A program made the position numbers and the translations under genes. A stretch of DNA of 64,000 nucleotides from Blumeriella jaapii (Eukaryota; Ascomycota; Leotiomycetes; Helotiales; Drepanopezizaceae): assembly GCA_009599575.1 (NCBI GenBank), contig VWND01000073.1, positions 62,001 through 126,000 of the forward strand. Direction: 5' to 3'. This document shows, piece by piece, positions 1 to 11,139 of the stretch. Every line of letters starts with the position of its first letter. The first letter of the stretch is position 1. Under the pieces are notes generated by a model. That model saw only the letters and a list, made by a program, of their open reading frames with translations, searched no databases and was not told the origin of the DNA.

Positions 1-1
1 C

Positions 2-1860
2 TGGGCCGAGCTTTTCGCCGACTACAATTTTTTTATTACGTACAAACTAAATAAACACAACTTTTTAACTGACGTATTAATACGTCGTACGACCGAATTC
101 GACCGTCAAAACTTTTTTAAACGCACCCAGCGCCTGTAAACCTTTTTCCGAGCCGATTAAATCGATCACCGCTTTTTAACTGAAAAACTTCGATTTTTCA
201 CGGCCTTCGAAACAGCTGTTTTTATCGTTAAAATAGCTAATCTTTTTCCCGCACTTCGTATCGTTGACTAGCTTTTCCATGCTAATCGCACAGCTAGCAG
301 CTTAATAGCTTTTCGAAAAAAAGCTATACGAAACGCTACGAAAAAAAACGACGATAATAACATTTCGTATATATTTAAACGCGATCTGCTGTTATATTAT
401 AATCGCCTAATAATATTAAACGTCGATTATTTTCGTTTGGCTTTTATACGAAAAATGCACGACCAGATTTCTACCGTTTATTTCAGCGTTCGCAAAACTA
501 CGCAATTGCTTTCGGACCAATATTATTAGCGAGGTATAACAGCTTTCGTAAAATAATATTATCGCAATTGCTACGCTTATCGAAAGAGTTTTATTTTAAA
601 AAATAAGCGCTCCGGCTTTTTTCAGCTTTTTTCTGTTTTTAATCATTTTTAAAAGCACGTTATAATAAATTTTTGCAGTTTTAATAAAAACAAACATGGT
701 TACGATAACGTATTCGTAATAATAAATCGCTTTTTCAAGCAGGCTATTTCGATTTTCTGCTATAAAAATATCGACGCTCGAAGCTTCGTTAAATTATATA
801 TATTTCACGTGTACAAATATTTTAACTTTTTAAAAAGTATCGTTAGCGATCGTGGCTTTTAATATTAATTTACTTTTTGGTCTGAATTAAACAAAATATT
901 CGGTACGCAATTAAAACTTTCGACAGCCGTTTATTTTGAAACCGATAGTCAGACCGAAATTTACAATTAATATTTGCAAAAACGCTTTCGACTTTTCGTG
1001 AATTTTTATTAAAATAATTAAAACGAATTTCTTTTAATAATAGATTTCGCTTAAATAGTTTTCTTTTACGAAAGTTTAAATGGCCTTTTACTTTTTGAAA
1101 TTATACACGGTTATACTTTTTATACCAATTGAAACTGGAAGCTCGATACTTTCCTTTTTTTCAACTTTTTATATAAGCTAAACGCAAACGAAGCTCGTGC
1201 GTACGCTCGCCGCTATTACGACGCCTAAAACTTCGCCAAATCGCACTTTTAATAAGCCTACGATAAAATAAAAAAAAATGCGAATAAATTTCGCCGCGCG
1301 ATCGATTTTAACGTTAGCGATTACGTATAGCTCGATATGCGTTTATTTCCGATTTTTCGGCCTTTTCGCAAATTCGACAATTTTATAAACGGCTTTTTTA
1401 AAATTGTAGCCAAAATTTTCGATAACGCTTTTAAGCTAAACTTTTTTAATATTATAAACGTATACCCAGTTTTTTACGCTAGTCGACTGCGTAAAGCAGC
1501 TAACGATGCGCTTTCAAATCAGATTAATTTAGTTTTTAAATTTATTAATATAATTAATAAGTTTAAATACGAAATCGAAGAATTAATCGCTTATCGAATG
1601 CAGCGGAAAACCTTTTAATATAAAGCTTTTTAAATAAGCTTAAATAAAAATTTTACGTGATATTTCGCGTCTGATTTTATATATGCTTTTTTAAAAGTGC
1701 GCGACTTTTATTTAGCGTATAAAAAGCTTTCCGGTTCTTTTGCAAAACTTATAGACTGGCTGAAAGCGTATTCCGAAGGTTTGGATTCGTACGATCATTG
1801 GATAGCGACGTATTAATGGATAAAAGTTCGAGGGCGCGCTTTTTTCGGACGGGGGGGTAA
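2..1860 (+). pseudogene. Chromovirus A pol remnant: RNase H end, integrase, chromodomain
   Basis: Reading in frame 2 gives the end of RNase H (WAELFADYNFFITYK near 2-46). A degenerate zinc-binding region with a YRNCYACR-like motif follows near 480-600. The integrase core then shows SDRG near 850, FWSEL near 880 and a QTE motif near 955, which are the second Asp and the Glu of the D,D-E triad. The C-terminal GPF-like/HPVF-like box (NVYPVFYASRLRKAAND) lies at about 1450-1510, and a chromodomain-like tail reaches a stop at 1858-1860, directly before the LTR. Many in-frame stops fit RIP of Gln and Trp codons. One base is missing near 1797-1800 relative to the copy at 30,906, shifting the last 20 codons. 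Non-functional. Confidence 0.85.
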
Positions 1861-2158
1861 TGTAACGATTTATTTTGTTGCCACCTTTCGTGTCACCCCA
1901 GCAATTACGTATAGCTGCAAGCTTTCCAGCAGCTACGTATAGCTGCAAGCTTTTTGGTTTTTTGATAGGTTTTCTTATTAATTGTAGAAACTATTCATAT
2001 ATATAAGGCTTTTTTTTCTTAGCAACTTCTGCCTTTTGCAGTTGTTAATTCTAAATGAATATTTTTGTTATAAAACCAAAGGCTCGTTTTTTCATACCAT
2101 ATGAACAAGGCGATCAGTTGACTGATCTCCCAGCCCTTCGACTGATTAGATCGTCACA
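1861..2158 (+). repeat. LTR-A, 3' LTR of chromovirus A
   Basis: Begins TGTAACGATT right after the polypurine tract and ends CGTCACA. Related copies are at 31,986-32,252 and 32,546-32,811, and inverted at 30,638-30,905. This copy is about 30 bp longer because it carries an internal direct duplication (ACGTATAGCTGCAAGCTTT twice, around 1910-1953). Confidence 0.85.
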
Positions 2159-4412
2159 GAAAATACCTCGATTTCGGGCTGGAAAAATAGAATATTAAAA
2201 ACAGCAGCTTTTGTACGGCGAAAAAAGGCTAATTAAACGATTGACTTGTAAAAATAGCGTTTTTGAATTAAACCTAAAACAGCTAATTAATAAAAATTCT
2301 GGGATAGATAATTAAAACGGCAAAAGTTTAAATTAAAACAAAAAGTATTCGTAGTTTAATTAATATAAAGGTTATATGTTTTAAATCAAAGTTTGCTTAA
2401 AATAAAATCGTATTTTTTTAATATTGTAATAAAAGCTGTAATTCGTTCGGTATAACGGGCGATATTAATTTAAAAAAAGATTTAATAAATAACGTCGCCG
2501 TAAATGAAAAAACGTCCGTTAACCACGGTAAGTTTACGTGAATTAATAAATAAAACAAAAGTTAATTCGTAATGTTATACGAAAAAATGATTAATAAAAT
2601 TATTGATAGCTTCGGAGTCGTTTAAAAAATAGGTTTTGATATATATATTATTAGTAGTTATAATACAAAGTAATATCAAATATGATTTCGGAACGCCGTT
2701 TAAAGCAAATATTTTCAATTTATTTTTTTAAAAGTTTTTAATAATAATAATTATTAAAAACAGTCAGTTTCCCGATTTTTTTTGCTTCGGTTTTAGTCTT
2801 TTTAATTTAAAAGGAATCGGGGCAATTAACAGCGCGGTGTTTATCGCTAATATATTAAAAGTAAAAGTTATTAGCAAAAAGATAAATTCGGCGAGCTAAT
2901 TTTTCGGCATTATTTATTAAACGTTTGTTTTTTGATTATATCGGCTGCGGTTTATGTAATTGCTTTAGTTTGGATAGCGCTAAAGTTTATAAAATCGCTT
3001 TAAATAATAGTCGTAGTAGCAGTTTTAAATATAGAGGCGGAAAAAGTGATTTTCGTATTGCGGCCTTCGGTTTTGTAATAATTGAAATTTAATTGTCGAA
3101 GAACGGTATCGGTTTCGCGTATTTAAGCGCAAAAACTAATAAGATCGGTTTTTAAATTAAAAAAGTTGGTATATAATAAACGAATAATTATATCAGAATA
3201 AAAAGCTTCGCGCAAAATAGCGATAGCGGCTTTATTATTAAATTTAATATAATTTTTAATTTTCAGCCAGATAAAAAAAAAGATAAATAATAATTAATTG
3301 CTTTGCTTAAAAAACAAAATTTTTTTGAATGCATTTGCTTATTAATTAAAAACGCCGAACGATTATTATAGGATTTGAATTATTTTCGTAACAATTAGGT
3401 AGGAAAAAATACCGTTCGTACGTAAATTTTTTTGTAAAGCGTTTTTGGCTGTATCGGAAAGGCGGAAAAAAAAAAATTTATACGATTTTGTTCGGTCGTA
3501 TATTAGTTTTGATTAAAACGGAGCTTTAGAATTATATTTTGAAAAAAGGTGGTAAAATGCTTCGTAACGTTGCCGGTGCCGCCCGAATTTGTGAATTTAT
3601 CGGGGTCGAGAAAAGCAGGCGTTTTTTTTTTTTTGTGTTTAAAATGTTCGGTGTAATATTTTGGCTGATAGAAGCTTGTTTTCGGAAGTTGGCGAATTCG
3701 GCTTCGTGGTTTTGAATCACTTTTTTTTAAAAAAATATTTTTTTTTTTTTTTAGTATTATTATACCGTTTGAATATTTAGCTTCTAAGTTAAATTATTTA
3801 ATTTGGTTTTGAACGATATTATTATATCGTTTTGTTTTACCGCGTAAGCAAAGATATCGAAGATTTCGCGAAAATAAGCTTTCGTATTAACGATTAGAAC
3901 GGCGACGATTTGGTCGGGGTATTTAAAATATTTTAAAATAAAGCAATTAGAGGGTTCCGACAACTTGGAATAATTCGATATAACTCGTTAAAAAAAAGCG
4001 TAAAGTGTATTTTATTCCGGGGTGTAAGCAAAAGTAGAACGGGGTTTTTTAAATATAAGTTTTGTATTAAAAAAATTATCGTTTCGTAATTTCGTATCGT
4101 AAAAATTATTTTTAAAAAGTCGTAAAAGTTATTGTTGCGATAAGGTTTATTAATTTTTTGTATGCGCAAAAGCAGAATAAAATTGGCAAGTTTTTTCAGT
4201 TCGAAGGCTGAAATAAAAGTGTTAAAAAGGTTTGGTAATTAATATGTCAAAAATGCGAACGAGCAGAAGGTTCGTAAATAAATTGTATTAATTACGAGGT
4301 TCTAAATTAGAAGTGTCGCGAAGTCTAAGATACAATGTGTGCGGGTTCCGATGTTACGTGATAACAACGTGATTTTCGGACCATGTGACCAACGAACTGA
4401 TGTTTTATCCCC
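2159..4412. repeat. Unresolved RIPed repeat DNA
   Basis: AT-rich DNA between the end of LTR-A and the truncated end of element F. Short open stretches occur on the minus strand, for example 3933-4169 and 3532-3720, but I could not match them to a retroelement domain. About 90 bases at 4321-4412 are clearly less AT-rich (around TGTGCGGGTTCCGATG) and may be the terminus of another element. No host gene is visible. Confidence 0.5.
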
Positions 4413-5992
4413 TTATAAAGATTCGATAAAACTTTTATCGATATTATTTTGCAAATAGATTTTAATAATTTCGAATTTTAAAATCGATATTTTATACAAA
4501 AAAGTATATTTCAGCTTTTTTTTATTTATAATAAATTCGATTTTATAGTCGTAAGGCCGGTAAAAAGCTAGCTCGTTATTAGCGGCTTTAAAAAACACGT
4601 ATTCGAGGTTTTTATACTTCGGAAAAAAAGATTCGAAAAAAAGTTTATTCGAAGTTAGTTTTGCTAAGCTAATTAAAAAAGTAGAAATCGATATTTCGTT
4701 GGTTTTAAAACGTTCGAAAAAACTGTAAGATTAAGTCTTAAGAAAAGTATTATACGTAAAATCGTCTAGTATTTTATCGATCTCGTATAAAAAGATTGAA
4801 AACATTTCAATTGCTTTTTTTCTAAAAATTAGCTTGAAAGCGTATATAATAATTTAGCAAATAAAAATTAAATAAGCAGTAAATTAAAAGATTCGTTTTC
4901 GAATTAATCGTTTAAGAAATTTAAAAAAAAGTTGCTTATTTAAACTATCGATTATATTAAGCTGAAAAGCCATCGCGGCGAAAGCTTTTTTTCGGTTTTT
5001 AATATAACTGTTTTTCGTAAAACGAAAAAGCTGTTTTGACGAAGGAAAAAAAGAAAAAAAAAAAAAAAAAAAAAGATCCGCGGCCTGGAAAAATGGTGTA
5101 ATTTCTTGTATTATTCTACTAGCGTCGCTATCGAAATTGACACCGCGAATAAATTTCGATTTTTTCGCGCTTCGCATAGCGTCGTAAATCTTTTACAATT
5201 AGTCAAAGTTTTTATTACGTTTTACAGCGTCGTTTTAATAGCGAAATTAAATCTTTCGAAAATGCATAAAAAACTTTAATATAACGAGCGTAAAAAGCTG
5301 TAAAAAGGTAAAACTTCGGCTAATAAAGCTTGCGTTTATTACAATTTAATAAAACTTAATATTCGGCCAACCAAGCTTTTTTTAAAATCATATTATAATT
5401 TCCGAAATTAGTAATCAAAAAAAAAAATAAACGATTGTATTCGATTGTTAATAATAAAATTAAAAAGCGTAAAATATATAATTAAATGGCCACGAGCTTT
5501 ATTATACTTTTTTATTAAAAAAAAAGCCGGAAGAAATTAAATTAAAAGTTTAAAAAAAAAAAAACTTAATTAGCGCCGAATCGATTAACGCGTAACCGTT
5601 CGTTTTAAAATCGGCGAGCGCTTTTATTTTGTACGAAAAGCTATTTTTAATAAATATAACGGGAATTGTTAATAAATCGCTATTAAAAAGCTTCCGAACG
5701 TTAAAGTAACGCATATCGCGCAATACGTTTAAAAAAAAAGCTTTGCTTAGGCATAAGCGTTTTTCCGACTAGCGGAAGAATTTTTAATTTTTTCGTATAC
5801 GTTTTGAAAATCGTTTGAAAAAGGGTTTTCGTTTTTATTATTATTATTAAAAAGCGAATTTTCGGCCGGTTCGATTTCGTTTATATTTATCAGCTTAAAA
5901 AAGCTTTTGAGTAAAACCGAAAATCGGCCCGTAGAAAATCGTGCAAATTAGTTTTTTTGAATTTTCTAATATAAAATAAAAAACGAGCGTTG
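4413..5992 (-). pseudogene. Element F: Ty3/gypsy pol N-terminal remnant
   Basis: On the minus strand the 61-residue stretch at 4413-4598 reads as the segment just before and at the start of a Ty3/gypsy reverse transcriptase: a YRPYDYKIEF box, then a YTFLYKIS-like box, then IYLQNNIDKSFIES. These correspond to the usual HRPYDHKIEL ... PLYSMS ... YLDENLAKGFIRPS order. Upstream on the minus strand (4600-5992) is AT-rich linker and protease territory with no certain motif. Reading is cut at 4412 by unrelated sequence and at 5992 by the insertion of element C. The rest of F is at 14,227-15,150 and 30,190-30,637. Confidence 0.65.
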
Positions 5993-6230
5993 TGTCACAA
6001 GGTGGAAGTCAGAACCAGGGAACAGAAGTGTATTTATTCGTAAGACTGAATCTTAGGGAACTATAAGAATACAAGGGATCTTTTTGACTATATTCCGAGG
6101 GTTGGCAGGTCGGGCCTGCCTCGGGATTTAGTGGTTGATCTTGGCCAAGGTTGTATGCATGCTGATATTTATTTTTAGCTTTAGTATTTTCTAGCATGCT
6201 TTTTCATCGGTCAGCCGGTGTTTTCTGACA
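5993..6230 (-). repeat. LTR-C, 3' LTR
   Basis: 238 bp, plus-strand ends TGTCACAAGG and TTCTGACA. It is the less mutated of the pair; it keeps GGCAGGTCGGGCCTGC and TCATCGGTCAGCCGG intact. Confidence 0.9.
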
Positions 6231-6312
6231 CTTTTCCCTTTTTTCGATAAGGTCTCCTTTTGTTAATAATTGGGAAAGATAAAATTAGGACCAATAGGTT
6301 CGGATTGACAGG

Positions 6313-6705
6313 TCTTTTTAAAACGTCGGTTTAGTAAGGTTGGGAGGATGAAAGGTGTCAATTAACGGTAAGATTCTGTTTAAAACGTCGGTTTTGTAGG
6401 GTTGAAAAAGTAAAAAGGTGTCAATTGACGGTAAGGTTCTTTTAAAACGTCGGTTTTGTAAAATTGGAAGGATGAAGGGTGTAAGGTTTTTTTTTTAAAA
6501 CGTCGGTCTTGTAAGGTTGGAAGGGTGAAGGATGTCGATTAACGGTAAGGTTTTTTTAAAACGTCGGTTTTGCAAGGTTAAAAGGGTAAAAGATGTTAAT
6601 TGACGGTAAGGTTTTTTTAAAACGTCGGTTTTGTAAAGTTGGAAAGGTGAAAAATGTTAATTAATAATAGGGTTTCGGTAAAGTTGTTTGAAAGGTCGGT
6701 TTCGT
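6313..6705. repeat. Tandem repeat, about six units of 54-62 bp, in the 3' region of element C
   Basis: Each unit has a core AAAACGTCGGTTTTGTAAGG, then a GGAAGGGTGAAAG stretch and ATTGACGGTAAGG. Cores begin near 6319, 6381, 6443, 6497, 6558 and 6619, with a degenerate last unit near 6690. It lies between the coding part and the 3' LTR of element C. Confidence 0.85.
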
Positions 6706-9339
6706 ATAAAAATACATCAGAGTAAAATACAAATAATATTAATTATCAGCGCTAGGTTTAAAAGGATTGTTTTTGAAAAATTAAGCTATTAGCTTTGGTG
6801 CGTGTTTTAGGTCTTTTGTTTTTTTTTTGCCAAAAATCGTAGTTTAAAAATCAGCTTTTTTATCGAATTAAAAAATATAGTTTTTTTTATCGTTTTTTTA
6901 AACGTAGAATTAAAAATTTGATTTATTTTTCATTTTTTTTTTTTTTTTTTCCGCGTCGTTTTTTATAAGATCGGGGCCCGGAGATTCGGCGTTTTGTTCG
7001 CTTTTATTTATTTTCGTTGTTTTATAATATAAATTCAATAAATTCACGTGGAAAACGTCGTGCAATTTTTAAAAATCGGGCAATCGTAGTTTGTATATTT
7101 AAAAACTAATCTTATTTAAGATTGGAAAGGGATTAAATCTTTTAGCGTTTAGTTTTTTATAAAGTTTTTTTCGTTTTTAGGTTTTTTGCGTTTAAATATA
7201 TATTTTTTTTTTTCGATTTTGAAATTCGTTTAAGTATATTTTCTGTCGTAGTATTTTGTTTAAAAGTTTTAAGCATATAATAAAGCTTTTTTTAATTTCT
7301 GGTGTATAGTTTTTTAGCTTTTTTGCAAATTTTGCTGCTGATTCGGATTCGGAATCTAGCAGTTTTTTCAAATCAAATAGTTTTGCGTTGATTTCGTTTG
7401 CTTAGAAAAAAAATATTTTAATAAACGAAGATAATATGTTGCTAATAACGAATTCTGTCAAAAAAAGTAGATTTGATTAATCGTTTTGGTTGAAATCAAC
7501 GTAAAACCGAAGGTATATTTCGAGGATTGCGTTCGCTTTTTTTGTTTGCTCGTCGGTTTATAAATAAAAAACGGTTAAAAATTTACGTTTTATGCGAAGC
7601 ATAGTCGTAAATATAATTTAAAATATAAAAGTGAAAAAAAAACCGCGATTTAATACGATATCGTTTAATATGCCGTGGCGAAAAAAGACTGTTTTGCAAA
7701 AAATATAAGCAAATTGGCTGATAATTATGTTTTTGCGTATTAAAACGAAATAGAATTGTTTTGTTAAACGATAAATAATAATAAATATTGCGTCGTAAAC
7801 GAAAGTTTTGCCGATTTTGTTATACGAAAAGTCGCTATTATTCGAAGCGTTTGAAAAGTCGGTAATTAAGTTTAAAAAAATGCTATTTTAAAATCGGTTT
7901 GGTATCGGAATAAAGCAAAGTTTTTCGTTCGTTTTTGTTTTTAAAAGCTTGTTTTTTTTGCAAATTATATAAAATAAAATGTAATTTTTTATATCCGCGG
8001 TTATTTCCGGCTAATAAAATAAGCGTTTTAATAAAGCGGTAATTTTGTTTCGTTCGAAATAATCCGCGATCGGATTATCGTAAAATTTTTTTAGTAATTT
8101 TTTTTTTAAAATGGGTTTTAATAAAACGTAAAACCTGACGCTTTTATATATTTAAATATCGTTAATTAAAAAAAAGTCGGAATTCGAAAGCGTTTCGTAT
8201 AAGTTTTATGCTTATTTAATTTCCGAAGCAATATTTTGTTATAGCGGGATATTCGAAGTTTTTTTAGGTTTTTGTATTGTTTGGTTATCGAAATTTGTAA
8301 TAAACAAGTTATTATATTTTTAAAATCGGTCGAGCCAATCGTTTTTTTAATTCGGCTCGCGCGCTTTTAATACTTTTTTTAATTAATTTATAAATATAAA
8401 AGATAATAAAATATAGCAAGTTTTTTTTTTTTGTTTACGAGCAGCAATTCGTTCAGAGTTTATTTTAAAAGCCAGTTTTAAAAATGGTTTTGCTGGTTGC
8501 ACGAAATTTTAAGTATAATTGGTTTTTTTGCGACGATGCGTCGGCGAGATTTTTCGAACCAGCTTTATATGTAATTTCGAAATCGATAATTGACAGAATT
8601 ATTGCTTATTTGATTTGACGTTTAATCAGAATTCGAATGGTTATGAAATACTTAAAATTGTTATAATCCGATATTACTATGATTTTGTACCGGGCATTTT
8701 CGAAGTAATGCTTTTAGTATTTGATTAATTTTACAATCGATAACAGTTTTTAATCGAAAATAATATAATTTATTTTTGCGAAAATAAATTTTCGAAAATA
8801 AAATGCGATTGGGTGTAAATATAAATCGGATTAGCGCTAGGAAATTATTCCGGCGAATGCAATTATAAAAGCGTTATATTCGAAAAAAAATTTTCAGTTC
8901 GGAATTAAAATATATTAATAATAAAGCTTTGATAAATGCGTTTTTGCAAGCTTCGGAATAATATTGTCGTTTTTTCTGTTTATAAAACGGCCTTTTGCTT
9001 TTTAAAAGTTTGGTTATTTCCGTAGCGATAAAATTGTATTAATAAATAAATTTGCGATAAAAATTGCAAAACTTTAAAAAAAAAAAGGTTTTTCGTATAA
9101 TACTTGGGATTAGCTATTTCGCAATCGTTGCAACTTTTTTTTTTGTTTATATCAATTCCGGCTGAGAAAACGACGAAGCTTAGAAATTCGACGTTATCGA
9201 TATCGAATTCGCATTTTTTAAGTTTGCAAAACAATTTTGCGTTGAAAAAGGTTTTTAAAATCTTAGTGATATGCCTAGTATAAAAAGCTTTATTTTTTAA
9301 ATAAATCAAAATGTCGTTTAAATATATTACGACGAATAT

Positions 9340-9508
9340 TGTGACGAACCTCATATATTTCCCTTAAGATACAGACAGAGAGCTGAAAGGAAGGAAGCTC
9401 GGGGCGAACTATATACACTGTAGAACCCCTGGCCCTGGCGCTAAGCCAGAACTGTAACGGAAGGCTGAACAGCCGAAAGCCGAACAGCCGAATGGCCGGG
9501 CCGTTACA
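9340..9508 (-). repeat. LTR-E, 3' LTR
   Basis: 169 bp, plus-strand start TGTGACGAACC and end GGGCCGTTACA. By-eye alignment with 10,971-11,139 shows no difference. Confidence 0.9.
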
Positions 9509-9728
9509 CTACCCCCCCCTCCGAAAAAAGCTGGCCTCCAGCTGACTGTACAGAAAATACCGAAGGTTCGGCACACCGAAATGAAATAAACGAACGAACG
9601 ACTGCAATTGCAATCAAAAAATAAAGGAGTGAAAGAAAACCACTACTGAAACCCCCATTCCGAACCGTCCGAAAACTCCTCAGCCAGTGCAGCCTGAATT
9701 TCAGCCTGATCCTTTTGGCCGAACAAAC

Positions 9729-9974
9729 CTATTGCAGCCAATTTGCTTGCTTTTCAGAATCCAAAGCAATGGCGGGTCTGAAATTGGTGCAACTGATTGT
9801 ACGGTCCCAAGCCTTTCTTTGAGCTATCGACGAAATAGAAGCCTTAGGCAGAACCGGGTCCTTCTGCTTTAGAATTGAAGTTTCATACATGTTGAATGCT
9901 TCTGAAACCTCAATTGCTTCCAGCTTATCGATACGTTCGAGCTCTTTTCGTACCTCGATTTGCGTAATTTTCAT
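9729..9974 (-). CDS. Short reading frame inside element E, unrecognised
   Basis: An 81-codon frame beginning MKITQIEVRKELERIDKLE and ending at a stop just after a Trp-Leu-Gln. The first 40 residues are charged and could form a helix. It lies in the 3' half of the element on the element's strand. I do not recognise a domain; it may be the tail of a degraded gag or chance. Low confidence that it is translated. Confidence 0.25.
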   Translation of the reverse strand: MKITQIEVRKELERIDKLEAIEVSEAFNMYETSILKQKDPVLPKASISSIAQRKAWDRTISCTNFRPAIALDSEKQANWLQ

Positions 9975-10036
9975 AGGGTCGCCAGCGTCGTAACGTCAGC
10001 CGGCGGGTCGGTGTATTCGTACGCATACCGATTATC

Positions 10037-10474
10037 CTAGAAAAGTAGCGAGGGCGTTCCGAGAGGTGCTAAGGCCGGGCTGGCCCGAAGGGAAGGAAGA
10101 AAAAGGACCGAAATTGGCAGGGCCGAATTAAAAGGCCGAATTGACTGGAAGGGCCGAAATTGACTAAGCCGAAAACTCGAACCAATTTGAACGTTGCAAA
10201 AGTGCAATATGCAGCCTTGGTGGTAGGTGAATCCATATAGCCCCGGAATAGCCTTTTCATCGGGTCGGCTAAACCAATCCGAAAGGTCGATTCGTATTTT
10301 AAACTTTCGATTTGAGGGGTAACAAGGTTTGACTGGATTTTCAGGCTCCACCGAAATTGTCAGGTTCGGGTAAACACGGCTTGGGCCGACGATTTTCGGT
10401 AAGATCGCCGGTTCGAAGAAAGGTGAAAGATTTTCAAGCTGCTGCTCAGGTTCCAAGGTGCGTTGTTGTTGCAT
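10037..10474 (-). CDS. Possible gag relic of element E
   Basis: A 145-codon frame on the element strand, starting MQQQRTLEPEQQLENLSPFF. An adjacent frame contains a PEPDNFGG stretch followed by a Leu/Lys-rich segment, reminiscent of the start of fungal gypsy gag domains (proline-rich lead, then EPEKFDG-like). This suggests a frameshifted gag derivative rather than an intact protein. The C-terminal third is Pro/Leu/Ser-rich and looks non-coding. Function unknown. Confidence 0.3.
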   Translation of the reverse strand: MQQQRTLEPEQQLENLSPFFEPAILPKIVGPSRVYPNLTISVEPENPVKPCYPSNRKFKIRIDLSDWFSRPDEKAIPGLYGFTYHQGCILHFCNVQIGSSFRLSQFRPFQSIRPFNSALPISVLFLPSLRASPALAPLGTPSLLF

Positions 10475-10852
10475 TCGTAATTAAATAGAACTGGCAGAGC
10501 TGTTCAGGAAGTGGTGTAGACATAGCTATGACGTAGCTAGTCTAGAAGCGAATAATATTGAAAAACAAAGGGGAGGTTGGCGCTGTAGTAGCTGTCGGGG
10601 GTGCTTTTGGGTCGGAAGCACCAAGTTATCGGTGGGAGTAGTCGTATTGAAGTATTGTAAGGCGGTGCACGCTAGTATGGCGGTAGCGTACGAGAAGGTG
10701 CAATAATCGTAGTAGTAGTAGGTAGGTGGCGCAATTGATCGGAAGCGCCTGAAACAATAAATTTCGTGGTTTAGAGTGGTGCGAGAGGTCGGATACACCG
10801 GAGACGATAAAATGGCGAGAGTTGTAGTCGATAAAAGGGGTCAATGAACCAA

Positions 10853-10943
10853 TAACCAATAATCAATAATCAATAAATCAATGAGCCAATAATCAATGAA
10901 CCAATATCAATAAAGTTAATAAATCAATAATCAATAATACGAC
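10853..10943. repeat. Short AATCAATAA-type repeats in element E
   Basis: About a dozen irregular copies of CAATAAT/CAATAAATCAAT lie just inside the 5' LTR of element E, where a primer-binding site and leader would be expected. No TGG-starting primer-binding site is visible next to the LTR. Confidence 0.7.
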
Positions 10944-10970
10944 GTCACTCCGAACGAAGGGTCTGTATAG

Positions 10971-11139
10971 TGTGACGAACCTCATATATTTCCCTTAAGA
11001 TACAGACAGAGAGCTGAAAGGAAGGAAGCTCGGGGCGAACTATATACACTGTAGAACCCCTGGCCCTGGCGCTAAGCCAGAACTGTAACGGAAGGCTGAA
11101 CAGCCGAAAGCCGAACAGCCGAATGGCCGGGCCGTTACA
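10971..11139 (-). repeat. LTR-E, 5' LTR
   Basis: 169 bp, same sequence as 9340-9508; followed by the TSD copy AATAT at 11,140-11,144. Confidence 0.9.

Larger units (their letters stand above)
1..2158 (+). mobile_element. Ty3/gypsy chromovirus A, 3' part (RNase H end, integrase, chromodomain, 3' LTR)
   Basis: The element enters from the left window edge and ends at its 3' LTR at 2158. The order on the plus strand is end of RNase H, integrase, chromodomain-like tail, polypurine tract (GGACGGGGGGG) and LTR. A second, RIPed copy of the same family lies at 30,906-32,252. The 5' part is outside the window. Strong assignment to Ty3/gypsy; the chromovirus label rests on the C-terminal tail that follows the integrase. 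Confidence 0.85.
9340..11139 (-). mobile_element. Element E: short, un-RIPed LTR retrotransposon (TRIM/LARD-like)
   Basis: Two 169-bp LTRs, identical by eye, flank 1462 bp. A 5-bp target-site duplication AATAT lies at 9335-9339 and 11,140-11,144. A purine tract, read on the minus strand as GGAGGGGGGGGTAG, abuts the 9340-9508 LTR, so the element runs on the minus strand. It is too short for pol, and no integrase or reverse transcriptase is readable, so it must have been mobilised by another element's enzymes. Base composition is normal and RIP is absent, in contrast with the surrounding element C. LTR ends (TGTAACG...CGTCACA on the minus strand) resemble those of LTR-A. Confidence 0.9.

Noticed and set aside
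9687..9872. Plus-strand frame of 61 codons in element E
   Set aside because: Antisense to the element's own direction, which is fixed by the polypurine tract, and without recognisable features.
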